A stretch of DNA of 64,000 nucleotides from Steromphala cineraria (GCA_916613615.1 OU744720.1:68836471-68900470); one strand, 5' to 3'. Positions 10,347 to 24,815 are shown, counted from the first letter of the stretch. The notes: generated from the letters alone by a model not told the origin. Made by a program: numbers and translations.

Positions 10347-13300
10347 TTCTTACAGTAAAACTTGTGAATTTTCACTACATGAATTGACATGCTATCATCA
10401 GAGGTTCTAATTTTCGGGTTTTTTTCAATTATACATGCAATGATAATTTGATCGAAATGGCCATGGTTACTGATATAAAACAGCTATGGTTGATAACTTT
10501 TAAATCCAGTCACTGCATTATTTTATTTGTTTACACTTGTGGGAAGGCAAGTTAATGTACAAACCACAAGTAAATCATATATTATTAGAATTTAATGTCA
10601 GGACCAAAACGTATACTTGTTAAAGATATCCTGAAGAAATCTAGTGTTCATTGAAAAGTCGTTGACCGAATGTTTTTAACAAAATCAAAGTGTGTGTTTT
10701 ATGTAAACTGGTAAGCATTGTCTAATCTCAAAATGGTTGATGGAATCTTAAAGGGGATTTTTTTATGAAGCAGTATAAACTGGTACCATGAGTTATCAAA
10801 AGTTAAATACATAAAACCATCTATGTTCAAATTACTGTTAGCAGCTGAATTCAAATATGAACCAATTTTTTTCTGCATCGTTAATCAAAACTTGACATAT
10901 TTACTCAAAACATGCAACGATCAAGTACGTTTCAGTATTGAACAGCCATAGATATACTACAAATAAAGGTGTACATCACCTGTTTACAGACATTGTGCGT
11001 ACGTCAAGCTCATAAGCAATGGATTAACAAGAAATAGTAAACCTATTTGCTTAATAGCTTCATTGGAACGTCGAATAACTTCTGCCATGTATGTTTTTGT
11101 TCAACACAGTGAACACAATACAAAAGTACATTATTAATGTGAAATATTGAAAAGGGCACAGGTGAAAACAAGACCTATGCAAATATGTTTATTTAGGGAC
11201 CCATTCATTAAGCTTTGTTTTGTTTTTACTCCAACAAGGTTACAAGCATCTAATCTAAAATTTAAAACCGAGCTTGTTTTATTTGGGGGTAAAAAATCCA
11301 CTACAAACAACCCCAAAATGAAAACATGACTAATTAGTAAAATAGCGAGGAACTGTTTTACTTGCGCAACATTGATGTGATTTGAATAAACCGGTGTTAA
11401 CCGGTTCCACTCACTTGCACAACTACGGCACAATCCAACTTTATATTAAACAATCAAACTGGGCATAACAAACTCAAAAATATATTAAGATACAACTCAT
11501 CTTTATTTCATTGAGCATAATATCAACAGAAGACAGATTTTCAATATCGTCAGAATTACGAATTTTGAAGTAAATACATGGGTGGACCTCTCACCCCTAC
11601 ATTTACCAACAAGGACCGACCCAAAGCAAGGGACGTCACTCTACAAGTAGTTGTTTACTACAATATTCAACTGTTTGAAACTTATTGAAAGCCAGTCAAG
11701 AAAGCTTTATTTCGTGTCATGGTTGAGGACACTGGGCGAGGAAATATGGTCACTTGTTAATAAAAATTAGGGACAGAGGCATCATTCTGCTAAATTAAAG
11801 AATAAGGTCGCTTCTGTTCATTTGACAAATCATTGTCCAGAATGTTGATTTTTTTACATGTGATTTTACATCTCGCAAAGCAGTACTTACTTGTACATGA
11901 AACAGGGGCAAAAAGGTGCTTATTTCATTGAATGTCGACAAGTCTCTGATTCTTAAAAATTATATTGCCGTCCCCTGCAAGTCTATCATACACAGTAAGC
12001 TCAACAAGTGCAGTTGTATACGTGCGCGGAGGAATGTGATGCGGTTGTAAATTTTTAGAGATGATTATCGGTGAAATAATTACTCCATATTTTTCAACCA
12101 TTCAGAAGGCAGTATTTTCAAACTAGTTTTCGTATCATGTTAGAATATTGAATTAACACATACTTAAAGTCACTTTTTTATTTATTGTTATAAAACAAAA
12201 TGAACAAGCAGCTGACATGGTCGAGCTATATCCCCCGCAAATTGCACATAATTTTTAGGTTTTCCTAATCATATTGCCGATAAATTCTTATCACACAAAA
12301 TAACACAATTTTCCCAGCATATGATGGAAACTGTGCTGGTATATCATCAAGGCAATACAGAGCACAAGAAGGCACATCATATTGGCCCATCGAAAGGCAT
12401 TTTTGTGTAACTGAGAAGTAACTGAGTTTGAATATTTAATATGGCTTCAAGTGAACTTCAAAAGAGATTTTGGATTCATTATAGACAGAACAAAGCCAAC
12501 CTAATCACTTTGTATGATTAAATGTCAAGTAAATGAACCACTGAACACGATTTGAGGAATGTGCCTGATCCACTCTTCAAGAAATATCTGACCCGCTAAA
12601 CAGTGGGAATATGAATATATCATTAATTTAAACGAACTGTTAATAATCTATCTATGGAGACAAAATTCTTAAATTATTCTTCATAACAGCAGTCTGAGAG
12701 GCTTGCTGGGATCGCCACTGCTACATATTGAACTCCTCCATTTCGACATGTGAATTGTACTGGCTGAACTTCAGAGATGAAGGGTCGATTCTGATGTAAT
12801 AAGATATTGAAATGTTATATTGAACTTGTTGAACTAAAATTAGAAATTTAAGAAGTGAATGGTTGTTAATTGAATTAAAATGTTACACCATTTAACCTGG
12901 GTTCAAATTCGGGAGCAGCAGACCAGAATTGTCAGAAGGAAGTTTTAGTGACTTGATGAAATACTTGGGCAATATTTGCTGTCACCATGAGCAATATCAT
13001 ATCAAATAAATAGTAACAATAAATATTTTGCAATATGTCCACCATCTGAACATTTGATCTTGAAAATATGAAGGAAAAGGATGAATAAAGAAAATGAAAA
13101 TAGGCAGAACACTTGACTATCACTTATATCATGTCACAAAGTTGAACTTTAAGTACAAAGTTATAGAACTATAAAAAAATAATAAATGATGTGTGATAAA
13201 AAAATTAATATCTTAGAATAAAAGTAAAAGAGTCTCATAGAAAATGTACCTATGCAATAAGAATAAATTCGTCGTTTTCATCAGCATGGTCAATATTGTA

Positions 13301-13450
13301 TAATTTGTATATTTGATTTATTCACATGAACAGGCAACATAACCCGGGTAAATGATGATTCTGTATAAAACCCCTTTAAACATGTCCCTAGTCTATTTTG
13401 ATCTCTGTCTGAATGTAAATTTTTTCACCAGTCTCCTTAATGGCACCAGA
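10347..13450. other. AT-rich stretch without recognisable genes
   Basis: Overlapping antisense frames at 11134-11433 lack motifs. No mobile element boundary was found. Confidence 0.4.
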
Positions 13451-13454
13451 TATC

Positions 13455-13605
13455 ATTAGTATTTAGTTTACTGGTCTTTTTAACTCTAATAGACTGCACT
13501 TAAGATTGAATGGTTGATGAATGTATCTGCTCGGCAACAAATAGGGATTTGTTGCCATTGAGGCACCCATTTCATCTTGGAGATATCATTTATTTGTCTC
13601 TTTTT
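13455..13605 (+). repeat. Dispersed repeat family R, copy 1
   Basis: It contains CTAATAGACTGCACTTAAG, TTGAATGGTTGATG, GGCAACAAATAGGGATT and a trailing GGCACCCAT. The same ordered words occur at 16745-16985, 19030-19225, 30845-31020, 35905-36095, 42120-42350 and 59219-59370. No terminal repeats, tRNA-like box or tail are visible, so the class is unknown. Confidence 0.6.
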
Positions 13606-13609
13606 ATTC

Positions 13610-16600
13610 TGAAGATTCTGGGTTTGAAGGATGTGGTGGATTGAACATTATTTCTCTTTTGCATGTAGTATAGTTCAGTTTCATGAATCCTTGTTCCCTA
13701 TTTCCAGACACACGATGTATATCTTGCATCACATTTAAAAGTTACCAGTCCATAGCAATTTCAGAAATGACCAATTATAACCCAGTAGATTCCATTGAAG
13801 ACAGATAAATTAGATACATTCTCAAAATCATCTGGATGTTTTAAAGAATGTACAATGTACTATAACACGTTATGATTTTTATTATAAACTATTTTGAATA
13901 TGGTCTTGCAAGTATGTATGGCAGTTGTTATTGTATATTGTAATTAACACAAAATTAAGGGGAACCATGTAATCTAATCGTGTTTGCATATTTCATTAAA
14001 AAGACAAATTACCTTGGACAAAAACCGTAAACTAGCTATAGTCCATTTTTTTACAGCAGGGACGGGTGCAAAAACAAATAATATGAAAAGCCAAACCAAG
14101 TCACCATGAAGTGAACTATAAGTCACAGGTGCTTTTATGTAAATCATTATTGAAAGTTTATTTATTTAAGCTATACACATGTGTGTACATTAAATACTTC
14201 TATAAGCTACTGTCAATTACTTATATAGCCCAACACTATCAAGATTATATAATCATCACATTTTCAGTTTCAGATCAAGGTCTCTTTCAACACGTCACGT
14301 ATATATATTAATAGAAGTTGAAGTTGCCTGTTTGTTACACATCAACAATATGGACATGTCAAAAGGTAAAAAATAACTATGCATACTGTTGCCTCAGTAC
14401 GAATGACAGAAGATGATTTTGTACTTAACCACCCCAATGTGTATTATCAGACAGAACAATACTGATAACTATTCATGACACTGTCAAGTGAGGTAACTAC
14501 CGTCTGGGTCATTACATCTCTGTCACGCGTGATTTATAAACCCTTTCCCTCTAAGAGTTTTTGTCACTCCATTTTGAAATCAATATTGTACCCTCTTTTG
14601 TAGGAAACGTATACATAAGTAAACATTTCTAATTCAAATGATATTGGCGTTTGTCAGTATCAACAAACATATATTTATACCAAGATTATTACTTTTATCT
14701 ATTAGTGCTCAGTTCATAAGCCAAAATGTTGACTCTGTAACACATTATAAAATTGGATGTTTTCAAAATCTAATTATTATATTCTCATCACAAAGATCAT
14801 CAAACATATCCAGCAGTTTATTTTTAAAAATAAAAACAAAATGTTTTTTTTTTTACACTTTTAACAAGTGAAATCAGACCATTTCTCTGTGGTCACACAT
14901 AGGCCTCTGAACGATGATTAATTGCAACTGCAATATGACATGAAAACGTTTGATACATAAGGCATTTGACGTGTCACTGATAGGGAAACGCTTGGTCTTT
15001 CAGAAAGATTCAGAAAGATTAAGTCAAATTATAACTTATAACAAACAATCAGACATATAGTGTGTTTCAATCAAAACCTCATACAGCTATATATTCAAAT
15101 TAAGAAAAGGCTTCGATTACGGTTGAACAGGAAAGCTGATGACTTCATAATAGAAGTGCTCAGTCATTTAAGTGTTTTTCCCCGTTTTGTACATATGTCA
15201 GTCTTATGTAAAAATATCTTAGATTTTACAGTGTAGAACATATCAATAGAGAATCTGTGATATGTATTTGGAAAAGAATAAGCAACCAAGCAGAAAAAGT
15301 TGTTGTTGTAGAAATAATCAACCAACTGGTCAAGCATTGGTATCGGCCTTTTAATCATATGTCACTGGCTAGACCACTATTCACCTTCAAAGTTGCAATA
15401 TCTGAAAGAACACAAGCTCCTTTATCATGGCCTATAACAAACAAAATGCCATCGGCGCTAACTGGAATGACCCCTTGAAATCAATGATAAGCCTTGATAA
15501 TGATTGACACTATTGTTGAAAATAGTGACGCCATTTTAACGTGTGACTTCCTTATTTTGCAAGATAAAAGATGATATGATGTGTGAAGGTCAGCATGGTA
15601 ACACAAATGTTGTTTTAGATATCTGCAACCCAATGTTTATTACGCAGTTTGGACACTACAGCCATTCTTATTTTGGTGAACATTCAGTATCAATACAAAT
15701 TAAGTCGGAGTTTTATGCAAAAAAAGGTCAACATGGACGATCTTTATTTGAAGAAATTATTCACGAAATCTACGTTTTTATGCTAAGAGTGATAAATACA
15801 TTAAAAGTATAGTAACTTTGCAATAACATCAACTCTAATTTTGAACTAAGGGGGTGATTATTTTTACCTACATACGAACATTTAATAAACATGACTGGCA
15901 GAGGTTGACATCTGTTTCGCATATAAAGCAGCCCCTTCATTATCATGTTGTCACTTTTGATGACTCAGCACATCATTTGAGTCATGTATAATCATACCAT
16001 GTATATTTAATTACATTTATGGCTTCACAACACTGCAACTGGTATTCACTTTCCGTCAAATATTATTACTGTCTTGCAGCCCTATTTACTTCGATCAATT
16101 GTGGTGAAATCGAACGGTAGTCTACAACCTGCATTCTTGACCCCGATCTGGCGCTGCTAGGACTTATTTGTGTTTGTAAGCGAAAGGTCGATATTCCTTC
16201 CAAGAAAAAGGTCATAATGCCACTGATACATACTTTTCATTATTTCGAAGGGCTTCTGTGTTATGAATGGTATAATTAAGCGCACATTTCATCTGAATTT
16301 ATAATTAGTAAGGTTATGTGTCAAACAACCTGCTAAAAAGATATGAATGTGTTCGCACCCCAGTAAAGATGACCTAGAAAAATAAGCAATATCTCGTTAA
16401 GTGGTAGATTAATTGATTTGAGTATATAAAGTATACAGTTGGCTAGCTGCTCCAATGGCATCATCTTAAGCTGAACTGGTCATGTATGAAACTCTGTAAA
16501 ATTTAGTGATTTCTCAAAGCAACAGCGTATTGTAGTGGTTATGAAATATGGAAAGACGTATTGCATAATATTGTTTCGCTTGGCTTTATGCCAGATTCAA

Positions 16601-16740
16601 TAATATAATAACACATACAAGTGACATGTTAACTCAATGTTTCAGAATTGAATTTATGCTGTGATGATTTTCATATTTCTGCTTGCATATCAATCAATAA
16701 AAAACAAGAAATAAATACCTAACTCCATTAAATTTGCACA
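13610..16740. other. AT-rich stretch without recognisable genes
   Basis: Nothing recognised. The longest frame (15543-15812, plus, 89 codons) has no motif that I can place. Confidence 0.4.
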
Positions 16741-16744
16741 TATG

Positions 16745-16985
16745 AGTACTCTGCAGTCTCCCTGATGCAATTAGCATGTTATTTTCATATGGATGGGTGG
16801 ACATATGGCACCAAATCCCTATTTGTTGTTAAACTGATACAACCATCAGCCATTCAGTCTTAAGAACAGTCCATTAGAGCTCGATAAGGCCGGTAGACAA
16901 AAAGCTATTGGTCCCCGGTGCTATTAAGTACACTGCTTGAGTTATCAATTTCATAGCACTGGTGGACAGATTAAAGAAGCAATGT
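16745..16985 (-). repeat. Dispersed repeat family R, copy 2
   Basis: Reverse-strand copy: on the minus strand it reads ...CTCTAATGGACTGTTCTTAAG, ACTGAATGGCTGATG, CAACAAATAGGGATTTGGTGCC and GTCCACCCAT. An extra upstream part (GTCCACCAGTGCTATGAAA-like) is shared with the copies at 19030 and 42120, suggesting a unit of about 250 bp. Confidence 0.6.
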
Positions 16986-16999
16986 ATGGAGAAGGAGAC

Positions 17000-19025
17000 T
17001 TGATGTCCACAGACACAAAATACACACTTATTATAATTTAAATTATTATTTACTGCGATCATTTGAAAATGAATGACAGCAAAGGATTAATCTTTACTTA
17101 CCACAACTGATGTATAAAATTTGTGCTGTTAATATTCCGGGTGAGTTAATCTGGATATTAGAGGAAGTTGGTCTAAGTCTGTTTCCCTGTTTTGTAATGC
17201 AATAGTTCTAAAACATACACAACATTTTTTTTAATAGATACGCTTGCATGGTGTTCAGTGAGATACAATATTATATAATAATGTAATATATATATAATAA
17301 CACACACAAAAGAAACAAAGAAGTTTGTATTAGCTTAATGATGTATAACCATATCTCATTGAATGGAGAGTTCTTTGCTTTTTTCTGTATCCATTAAAGA
17401 GACCATACGAGCGGGGTATTTTCTGTGGAAACGACTTTCCTGTTCACAAATATATATGATTTTTTACATGATTATTTCAAACTTAATTTCAAATATGTTT
17501 GTGAGGTTAGCATTTCAGTTGTTCAAGATTTAACCATTTGAAAAAGAATAAAGTGTATCGCTCAAAAATAAAAACATCGTGAAATGAAGCCAATCACGGG
17601 AGCTACAATCATGGAATGCATTACTACGGCAAAACGCTGTCGTAACTGATAACTTTTATTATAAGTAATATGTCAACACGCTTCTCTTCTATCAATCAAG
17701 TAGTTCCCTATTTCTTAATTTTGTTAATGGATATGCACAATACAACTTATTTGTTATCTCGCAATGGTAACATTTTAAGATAGCGGATGAAAGCCGATCG
17801 ATGGGTGCCTTTAAGACAACCGGACATGGCCATGGTCAGGTCCCTACAGTCTTTCTTAAAAAGGAGTGAATAGGACTGTTAGTGACATGTGACATGTGAC
17901 ATGTGACATGTGACAACACACCTGAGGAATAGTAACACGGCCTTAGCTAGGTTTCGTCGTTTCCAAACGCTACTGCGCTTCAACCCTCATGAGTTCAATA
18001 TCATTTGGATATTGAATAAAGAAATAAAATATTATGTTGTTGTAAAAATGTTCATTATCTGACGGGTTGGGGACACACATTACACTGTTGACACTGAAAG
18101 TAGCATTGTCAGAGAAGACAAAGAACAATTTGTGACAGCGTCGACTCGTCAATAACCTTGATGTAGCTAGGAAACTTAGATAGGTTTACAAGACAACATC
18201 GTCATGGACTTTTACAAGTATAAGAAGTCCATGCATTACGTGCGTATAGGTTCGACAGTGTATTCAAAGGTTATTCGTTAAAGCGCTGTGGTTCAACATT
18301 TATCACCCCTTCATTCTCTTAAGGGCCATGTTGATACAATTAAAGCCCATTGCAATGAAAGCATGCCAGTCAACAATTTTGACAACCCTTCTCCGCAAAA
18401 GACGTAGAAAAATTCGCGTTTCGTATGGTGTTCAGTATGAAATATCACCTGCATGGAATGTGAGATTAAAATCTATATTCCCTCAGTGCAACACAGTTTT
18501 CTAGATATGCAGTTTATGACACTTATACATGATATGATTGCATTTGGCGTAACATTGAAATATTATGTGGCTTCCAGTGTAATATTTGAAATCGAGGCCA
18601 CCAGATAAACCTAAGATATGTTCCATCTATAACAATAGCAATATAATTTTTCTGTAAATGTCACATTAAGTCATGTGTGCTAATGTTCATGCATTGAAAA
18701 CGGAAAAACAGATTAATGTAATGATATGTATATCTAAACAAGACAGAATCAGTTTCTTTAGGACACTTGCATGACGATGTCATATTACCCCTGTACTCTT
18801 TGGTGCACTAATAAGCCGTAGGCACTTTTCTTTCTATTTTTACTTAAAATTCACAAAAAACATACGTTAAGTTTTAATGCACACCTTTTTAAAATTGTAT
18901 TGCAATGACAGTTTATGAGATTTAGTGGTACAGAAAATGGTAAAACTAATGAGATAATACGAATCCGTATTAATGCCATATAATCATCCGACTGAATAAA
19001 GAGATAAAATAATTATTTATATCTC
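17000..19025. other. AT-rich stretch containing one microsatellite
   Basis: Apart from the heptamer repeat at 17882 no feature was recognised. A short AT dinucleotide-rich run lies near 17275-17300. Confidence 0.4.
17882..17915. repeat. Heptamer microsatellite (GTGACAT)n
   Basis: Nearly five uninterrupted copies of GTGACAT. Perfect repetition of a 7-mer suggests recent slippage expansion. Confidence 0.9.
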
Positions 19026-19029
19026 TCAC

Positions 19030-19225
19030 AGATAAAATGGGTGGACCTATGGCAATGATTCCCTATTTGTTGCCAAGCTGATAGCGTCATCAGGCATTCA
19101 ATCTGAAGTGCAGTATATTACAGCTTTATCAGGCAAGTAAAGCAAATTTTAATTATCTTAAGTACCATATAGCCGACAAGTGAAATGGTCAGTTCTCCGG
19201 CAGTGATGGACATATACCACTGACC
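19030..19225 (-). repeat. Dispersed repeat family R, copy 3
   Basis: On the minus strand it carries the family words AGATTGAATGCCTGATGACG, TTGGCAACAAATAGGGAATC and GTCCACCC. The minus-strand frame starting at 19351 simply reads through this repeat. Confidence 0.55.
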
Positions 19226-19229
19226 TACT

Positions 19230-21825
19230 GAGTAGATCTTTAGAGCTTTTTCAACGTCCACATTTGTTATATGGTGGTGCATTATAAGTGATATGATGAT
19301 ATCATAAGTAATTCTATGTCTTTGTAGTTTTGTTTTTAATGCCCAAAACAATATAACTGAGAGATTAAAAATAACTTTGTGTTGTCAGGATGAATCTAAA
19401 TGAAATAACCAAATGGCATACAACAAACAATAATGTACGTGATCCAATATTGGTGTAAATATATCATTGGAACTAATATACTAAGTTGTTCTTATTTGAC
19501 ATAGCAAATCCTTAAGGTTTTGTTTTAGAGTTGCCAAACACCATGCATAGACTTCTCATTGTACATGTGAAGGTCAAAATTTTTTAGCACTCATTTTATT
19601 CAAAGATTGACAGCTTCAATAACTTTGTAGTTCATGTAGACAGAATTTATTTGAAGGAAAAATTTACTGTAGATTATGTTAATGAATTATCGCTTTCATC
19701 TTCATGTATTAGTTAAAATAAAGCATTGTTGATACTGAAAATCTAGCTAAAGGCGAAACACAAGTTATTTTAGGAAACTTCCAAGCAGCATACAATTCAG
19801 TTTCCTTACAGTTACATATTTGCCCACATATATTTGTCAAGTATTATATTTCAACAAACTGTCCATTATCAATACTAGGCATGACCTTCAACAATGTCAG
19901 GGCGACTAGAGCTGATAATTGATAAAAAATAGTTAGTGTTTACGGAAATTTCTAAATGGTTGTTTGGGAGGCACTTGTAGTACATCTTTAACTGTCAATC
20001 CATACTCTAGAATATCAACATGACACCGTCACAAATATTTTCTGTAGAGTAAGCGGGAGGCATCTAATAATCAGAATCATTATTTTGTTGAAGGTGTTAT
20101 GTTAATAGCTGATGACAAGGTTTGTTATAACATTTAAAAAAATGGAATGATGTATCTACCTAGAGATATCTTGTTTTTCACTCTATTCTATTGACCAAAT
20201 ACAACACTTTGACAGAAAGCTCAAAAGAAGTACATCGTCCTTCCCAAATTAATTAGCTTGAATTGGACACTTGCGAAACATTACGCCAAATGACAAATGA
20301 CATGTTAAAATAGTGTTTTAATTTTCATAAAATATCTGGCGATTTTCATTATTGAAGTATTTAAAAAAAACATTTTAAGATGCAAATAGGAACAATCTCC
20401 TGTACGTTCTTCTAACAATTATAAAAGCCAGTTTATCTGATAGGCTTTCATACAAGTAGTACATGAAATACGTTCAGTATCATAGGTGGGTTACACGTTC
20501 AGTATTATACGCGGGTTACTACAGTCAACTTAAGAAGAAAAAGAAGTGATTGTAAATGGTTTATAGAATGTAATTAGTCATCTGGACAAAATGAAAGAGT
20601 TTCTGCTTAATAGACATAAGGTCGCTTAGAAAAGTGACACAGACGTGTTTGTATGAAAAACTGTTGACAATGGCGGAGCCAGTGAAGATGGAAGAAGTTA
20701 TTGATGTCATTCAATGCAATGACTCGTTTATTTGCAAAGCTCGTTTACATCAAATACAGGTTCAATGAAGTTTCTGTGAAATAAACATTCTAATCTTTGA
20801 CACTCGTAGGGGTATGTAATTATACTAAGGATACAATGTTAGTGCATATGTAAATGCTTAGAATTGGTAACACTTCACCCCGTATTATAGGAAGACTGAA
20901 CCTGTCTGGGGCTCACGATCACCAAGTAGCTGATGTTTACATGTGTATGACATTAGAGAGGTCGATACTGTAGGTTATGATATTAACAGGGTAGCCGAAG
21001 AAGGTAGTGGGAAATGTTGCAAATTGTCAAACGTTAGTTAGATCACGCGTCTGTATGTTCTTGTAATGTCTCACATAAATCTTCTTATATGAAGACGCAT
21101 GTTGATAGTTATCTTGATTTCATTGAGATTGTTGACCTTTCCGCTTTTTGGAGCTGCATGTTAAGCATAAGAGACTTTACCGACAGTGAATTCTCAAAAT
21201 ATAGAATGAGCTACTTATTTAAAACATTATTGTTCATACCATATTGACTCGCTCCTTCTCACTACAAAGGGTTTGTGCCATTGTGCCACTGGTATAGACA
21301 TAATTATATGAATGAACTTCTGAGAAACATATTATTTTCCAACGCGTAACTCATTTTCTCACAATTGTACTAAAATAAAATGTTCATCACATTCATCAAA
21401 ATTCAGATAAGTTGAGTTAGCGTCTATAAAAATATTCAGAAGCACTTTAACATTATGTAGAGAATCATACATGAATGCTTGTCTTGAAAACGAAAGGAAA
21501 TTGTGTTTCGTGCTTCTTTTCACAAGTTAAACGGCTTATTTCAGCTTCAAGTCACATTCAATTTAACAGCTGAACTATATTATTCAGTTGCTGAAGGAAA
21601 ACTATAAAAACAAAATTCTGCTCTATTCTATATCATTCCTCTGACGTAGATGGATCAAAAACAATTGTTCGAGGTGAGAAGAAAGCTGTCTTAAGATTAT
21701 TTATTATCCCCGAGAAAAAAACATACATAACAATTTAAGTAATACTTTAACGTTGATGTCAAGAAATATGTGAATTGTAATTAGAATAAATGTATTTAGC
21801 ATAGTAAAGATTAAATTATAATTTC
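19230..21825. other. AT-rich stretch without recognisable genes
   Basis: The only structure noticed is a two-copy ~28-bp direct repeat at about 20470-20520 (ACGTTCAGTAT...GGGTTAC). Confidence 0.4.
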
Positions 21826-21829
21826 CCAT

Positions 21830-22090
21830 TGACACACACATGGAGTTTCCTATAGTATTATATCAACTGTTCCTTCTGTTTCATCTTCTGACCTTCTCTG
21901 CAGTGTTTCTGTGCCAAGCATGTATCTGATAACTGTAATAACATTGCACACATTTGAACACTTATCATTGTTTATTTTCTTTAAGTGCAAAAACATTCCA
22001 TGGGTTCTTGCTTATGAAATGTATATTTCCCCAAAGCTGTTTTGTCCCTCAATGAATTCAATGATACTGCTCTTGTCTTGGGAACAAAGA
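21830..22090 (+). repeat. Dispersed repeat family D, copy 1
   Basis: It shares ordered words (TCTGCAGTGTT, GTAATAACATTGCACACATTT, TATCATTGTTTATT, GAAATGTATATTTC and GAACAAAGAA-like) with 31600-31870 and 60095-60325, and more weakly with 34245-34475 and 63042-63270. Copies are of different ages. There is no coding signal or terminal structure. D precedes family E in several places, so both may belong to one longer ancestral unit. Confidence 0.55.
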
Positions 22091-22099
22091 ATTTATATC

Positions 22100-23710
22100 A
22101 TGGTTTTGAAGCGTTAACAGTAATATTGATTTCCGAATTTTAAATTTCATTTTCCTCAATGTTTTCCTTTCCTAAACTTTACGATAAATACAACTTGTAT
22201 TCTATATTTCTTGTAAAACTATTCATTATAGATAAACAAAAACTACAACATAAAGATTGGTTAAATATTTATTCAATGACAAAGAGATGAACAGAAGAAG
22301 TACAGTTGAAGATCCTGTCCTCTCAACTTCTGGTCCTCGTTCGTGTTTATGTTGGCAATGAAACTATAAAACATTTGCTTTGACCAATTTGTTTTTCAAT
22401 GAATATACACTATTTGTGTTGATAGACTATGCACACATGTACTAATGATTTGCCTTGTTGTGTCGCAGTAAGGCATTTAGCACTCATAGCGCCGATGAAT
22501 GGGTCATTTCCATTGTTGTTATTTTTTCCGACTGTGTGTTCTTCTATATGATCTAATCAAATATAAATCAACAAAAGTGTTACCTTGTGCTACATGTGTT
22601 GTGGCCATGTTATAACAACATTTTACCCAATAACTGGAGAGGTCTGTCCCTATAAAATGGTTTCACGTCAAAGTTATCCATATCTTTTTATGATCAAATG
22701 CACGTTGAATTTCATGAAATACATTGACTTTCCATTATCTTCATGATTATCATTCACAAAATGCTGTCAATTTTAGTATTGAAATATTCTTTACATAACA
22801 GTAGTGCAAAAAAGATAAAGCTCACTTTCAAAGGTAAAGACTTAATTAAAGCTACAAGATACATAGCTTTTTCAAATGCAAATCCAGCAAAATCTGCCTT
22901 CCTTCTATGCACTATTTCCAAATCTTTGTGAGAGTGTAAACATTATTTAGGTTGAGCAAATATATAAGATTGATGGTAATTTATTTTGTGAACATGTACT
23001 ATTATACCCTTTTGTTAATCATATCTATGTCACAATATCAGTATATAATGATTGACTTTTTTGAATTCGTATAACTTAAAATAATCTTCTAAGCCATATG
23101 ATGATTGACTGTAACAGCGGAGTGTATGTATGCATTTAAATGTTGGATTAAAATAAAATCCATACAGAAAAACTTGCAGATACTCCCTTCAAGAGATATC
23201 TTAAATTTTAAACAGTTTACATTTAGTGTTTTCTTTAACCTAATGATTGTTGGGCTTAAAACATTTATGTCTGTCCTCAGGTAAAATCATAACGGCGATT
23301 AGAGTTTGCATTAACATTGTTCACTTGAAAAATGAATTACTATTCGAAATTTCCAAATCTTTTTAAACCGCAAAACTTATGTTTAAAACATAAGTTAGCA
23401 AAAGAAAGACACTGTTAATTACCTATCCCAGTACGAATCGTTTCATATTTGTACAGAATCAAAACGAATTTAAAACTATGGCGTATTTTAGACACTATTC
23501 TGTAAGAATATATTCATATTCTCTTTATCGTTTAGAAATTCTGGAAATAGTCTTTTAGTATACAGGCGAACAGTAAAATTGTGTGCAATATAATCTGAAT
23601 TAACACTGTTCGTTTATAAAAAACACATAAAACATATTTCTCTAGGTCAATGTTAAACATTTTATAAATATAAAACACATACATATTTGTCAATTTTAAG
23701 TGTAAGTGTT
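22100..23710. other. AT-rich stretch without recognisable genes
   Basis: Nothing recognised. A short perfect palindrome-like string occurs near 23375-23395 (AACTTATGTTTAAAACATAAGTT). Confidence 0.4.
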
Positions 23711-23818
23711 TCATACACTAAAAGTTGCACTACATAGACAATGTTATCTGTTTTACTGTAAATCGTAAATTTTATCTAAATTGATTATATTTATTTGATA
23801 AGAGGCTCTGTCATGTAA

Positions 23819-23927
23819 AGAATAGACTCCGAAAACTCGTCATTAGTTGTGCACGAGGTTTAGTCTGAGGGCGTTAGCCCGAAGACTAAACCTGGTGTAC
23901 AACTAATGATGAGTTTTAGTCTATTCT
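23819..23927. mobile_element. Long hairpin (foldback) element B
   Basis: A 109-bp near-palindrome: the arm AGAATAGACTCCGAAAACTC... through ...GGTTTAGTCT is answered by AGACTAAACC... ending AGTCTATTCT. The arms are about 46 bp with few mismatches and the apex contains GGGCGTTAGCCC. Copy 2 of the segmental duplication lacks it: at about 43540 the sequence passes directly from GAGGCTCTGTTAT into unrelated bases and then into the block matching 26513. It is therefore an insertion in copy 1, alone or as the edge of the larger 2.7-kb insertion. Confidence 0.75.
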
Positions 23928-23929
23928 AC

Positions 23930-24815
23930 TTAAACCTAAATTCGAAACCGGTTTGGGTAAACGCACAACTTGCACGTGGACCTCGCAACACACTTCACTG
24001 TTTACTATTGACGAGTTATTACCTAATGACGACTTATAAAAAGAAGGTACAACACCGTGGCTGAAAATGCCGCCAAGAAAAATCATATGCATGTTATACC
24101 ATAAATGTGACATTTGTAAGTTGATGTTGGGTTCATATTACTTATGTCATGCTGTTGTTTTACTACTATTCACTACTAACAGAATCTATGAAATAGAGGA
24201 CTCTATACGGAATTCTATAAAGTAGTCGTGCAATTACAAACATTCTTATTTCAAAAGAACAAATATTTCTTTTACTAAAAGCAGCTCACCACTTATAAAG
24301 GAATTGTAAGTCATACACTAAATCGTTACGAAAGGTAATCATGGATATACAAAAACATGGTTTTTGGCGTGCATTTTTATGTTACTCAACGAACTAGTTC
24401 AACGGCTGTATGTGTTGAAATAACAAATATTCTTCACAAGGCCTAGATGCATATCATACATCTATATATAAATTCTCCACAAATAAGCATATTTGCCACA
24501 CATTCAGAGACATTATACAGTCCATGTCAATAGAGAATAAAAAAATCTTTAAAGCAATTTGCACGGGATGCACGTGCGTTGTCACAACAACTGTGAAATT
24601 GACGTCAGATTCAACAAACGAACTCGTTAGAAGAGATTTTGTAACAGGCGCTAAATTTAAGGACTGAATAACAAACGTGATTTTTGAAAATCAATTTATG
24701 TTTTAATGTCACCAGATATATAAGTTTTAGGGAACAGATAATGAATAAATAGTGTACATTGAGATTAACAGCTAGTTAACATTATATGTAAAATCCTTAC
24801 AAGGTGTCCAAAAAC
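23930..24815. other. Copy-1-specific stretch, no gene recognised
   Basis: Part of the 2.7-kb segment absent from copy 2. The minus-strand frame at 23916-24113 has no recognisable motif. A weak similarity exists between about 23990-24015 and 26405-26430 (ACTATTGACG, then TAACAACC or TTATTACC). Confidence 0.35.

Noticed and set aside
11134..11433. Minus-strand ORF of 99 codons with an antisense ORF over the same bases
   Set aside because: Hydrophobic but without domain signature or conservation evidence. Two-strand openness suggests chance.
12895..12930. String GGGTTCAAATTCGGG resembling a tRNA B box
   Set aside because: No matching A box, anticodon arm or acceptor stem upstream, and no repeat family attached to suggest a SINE.
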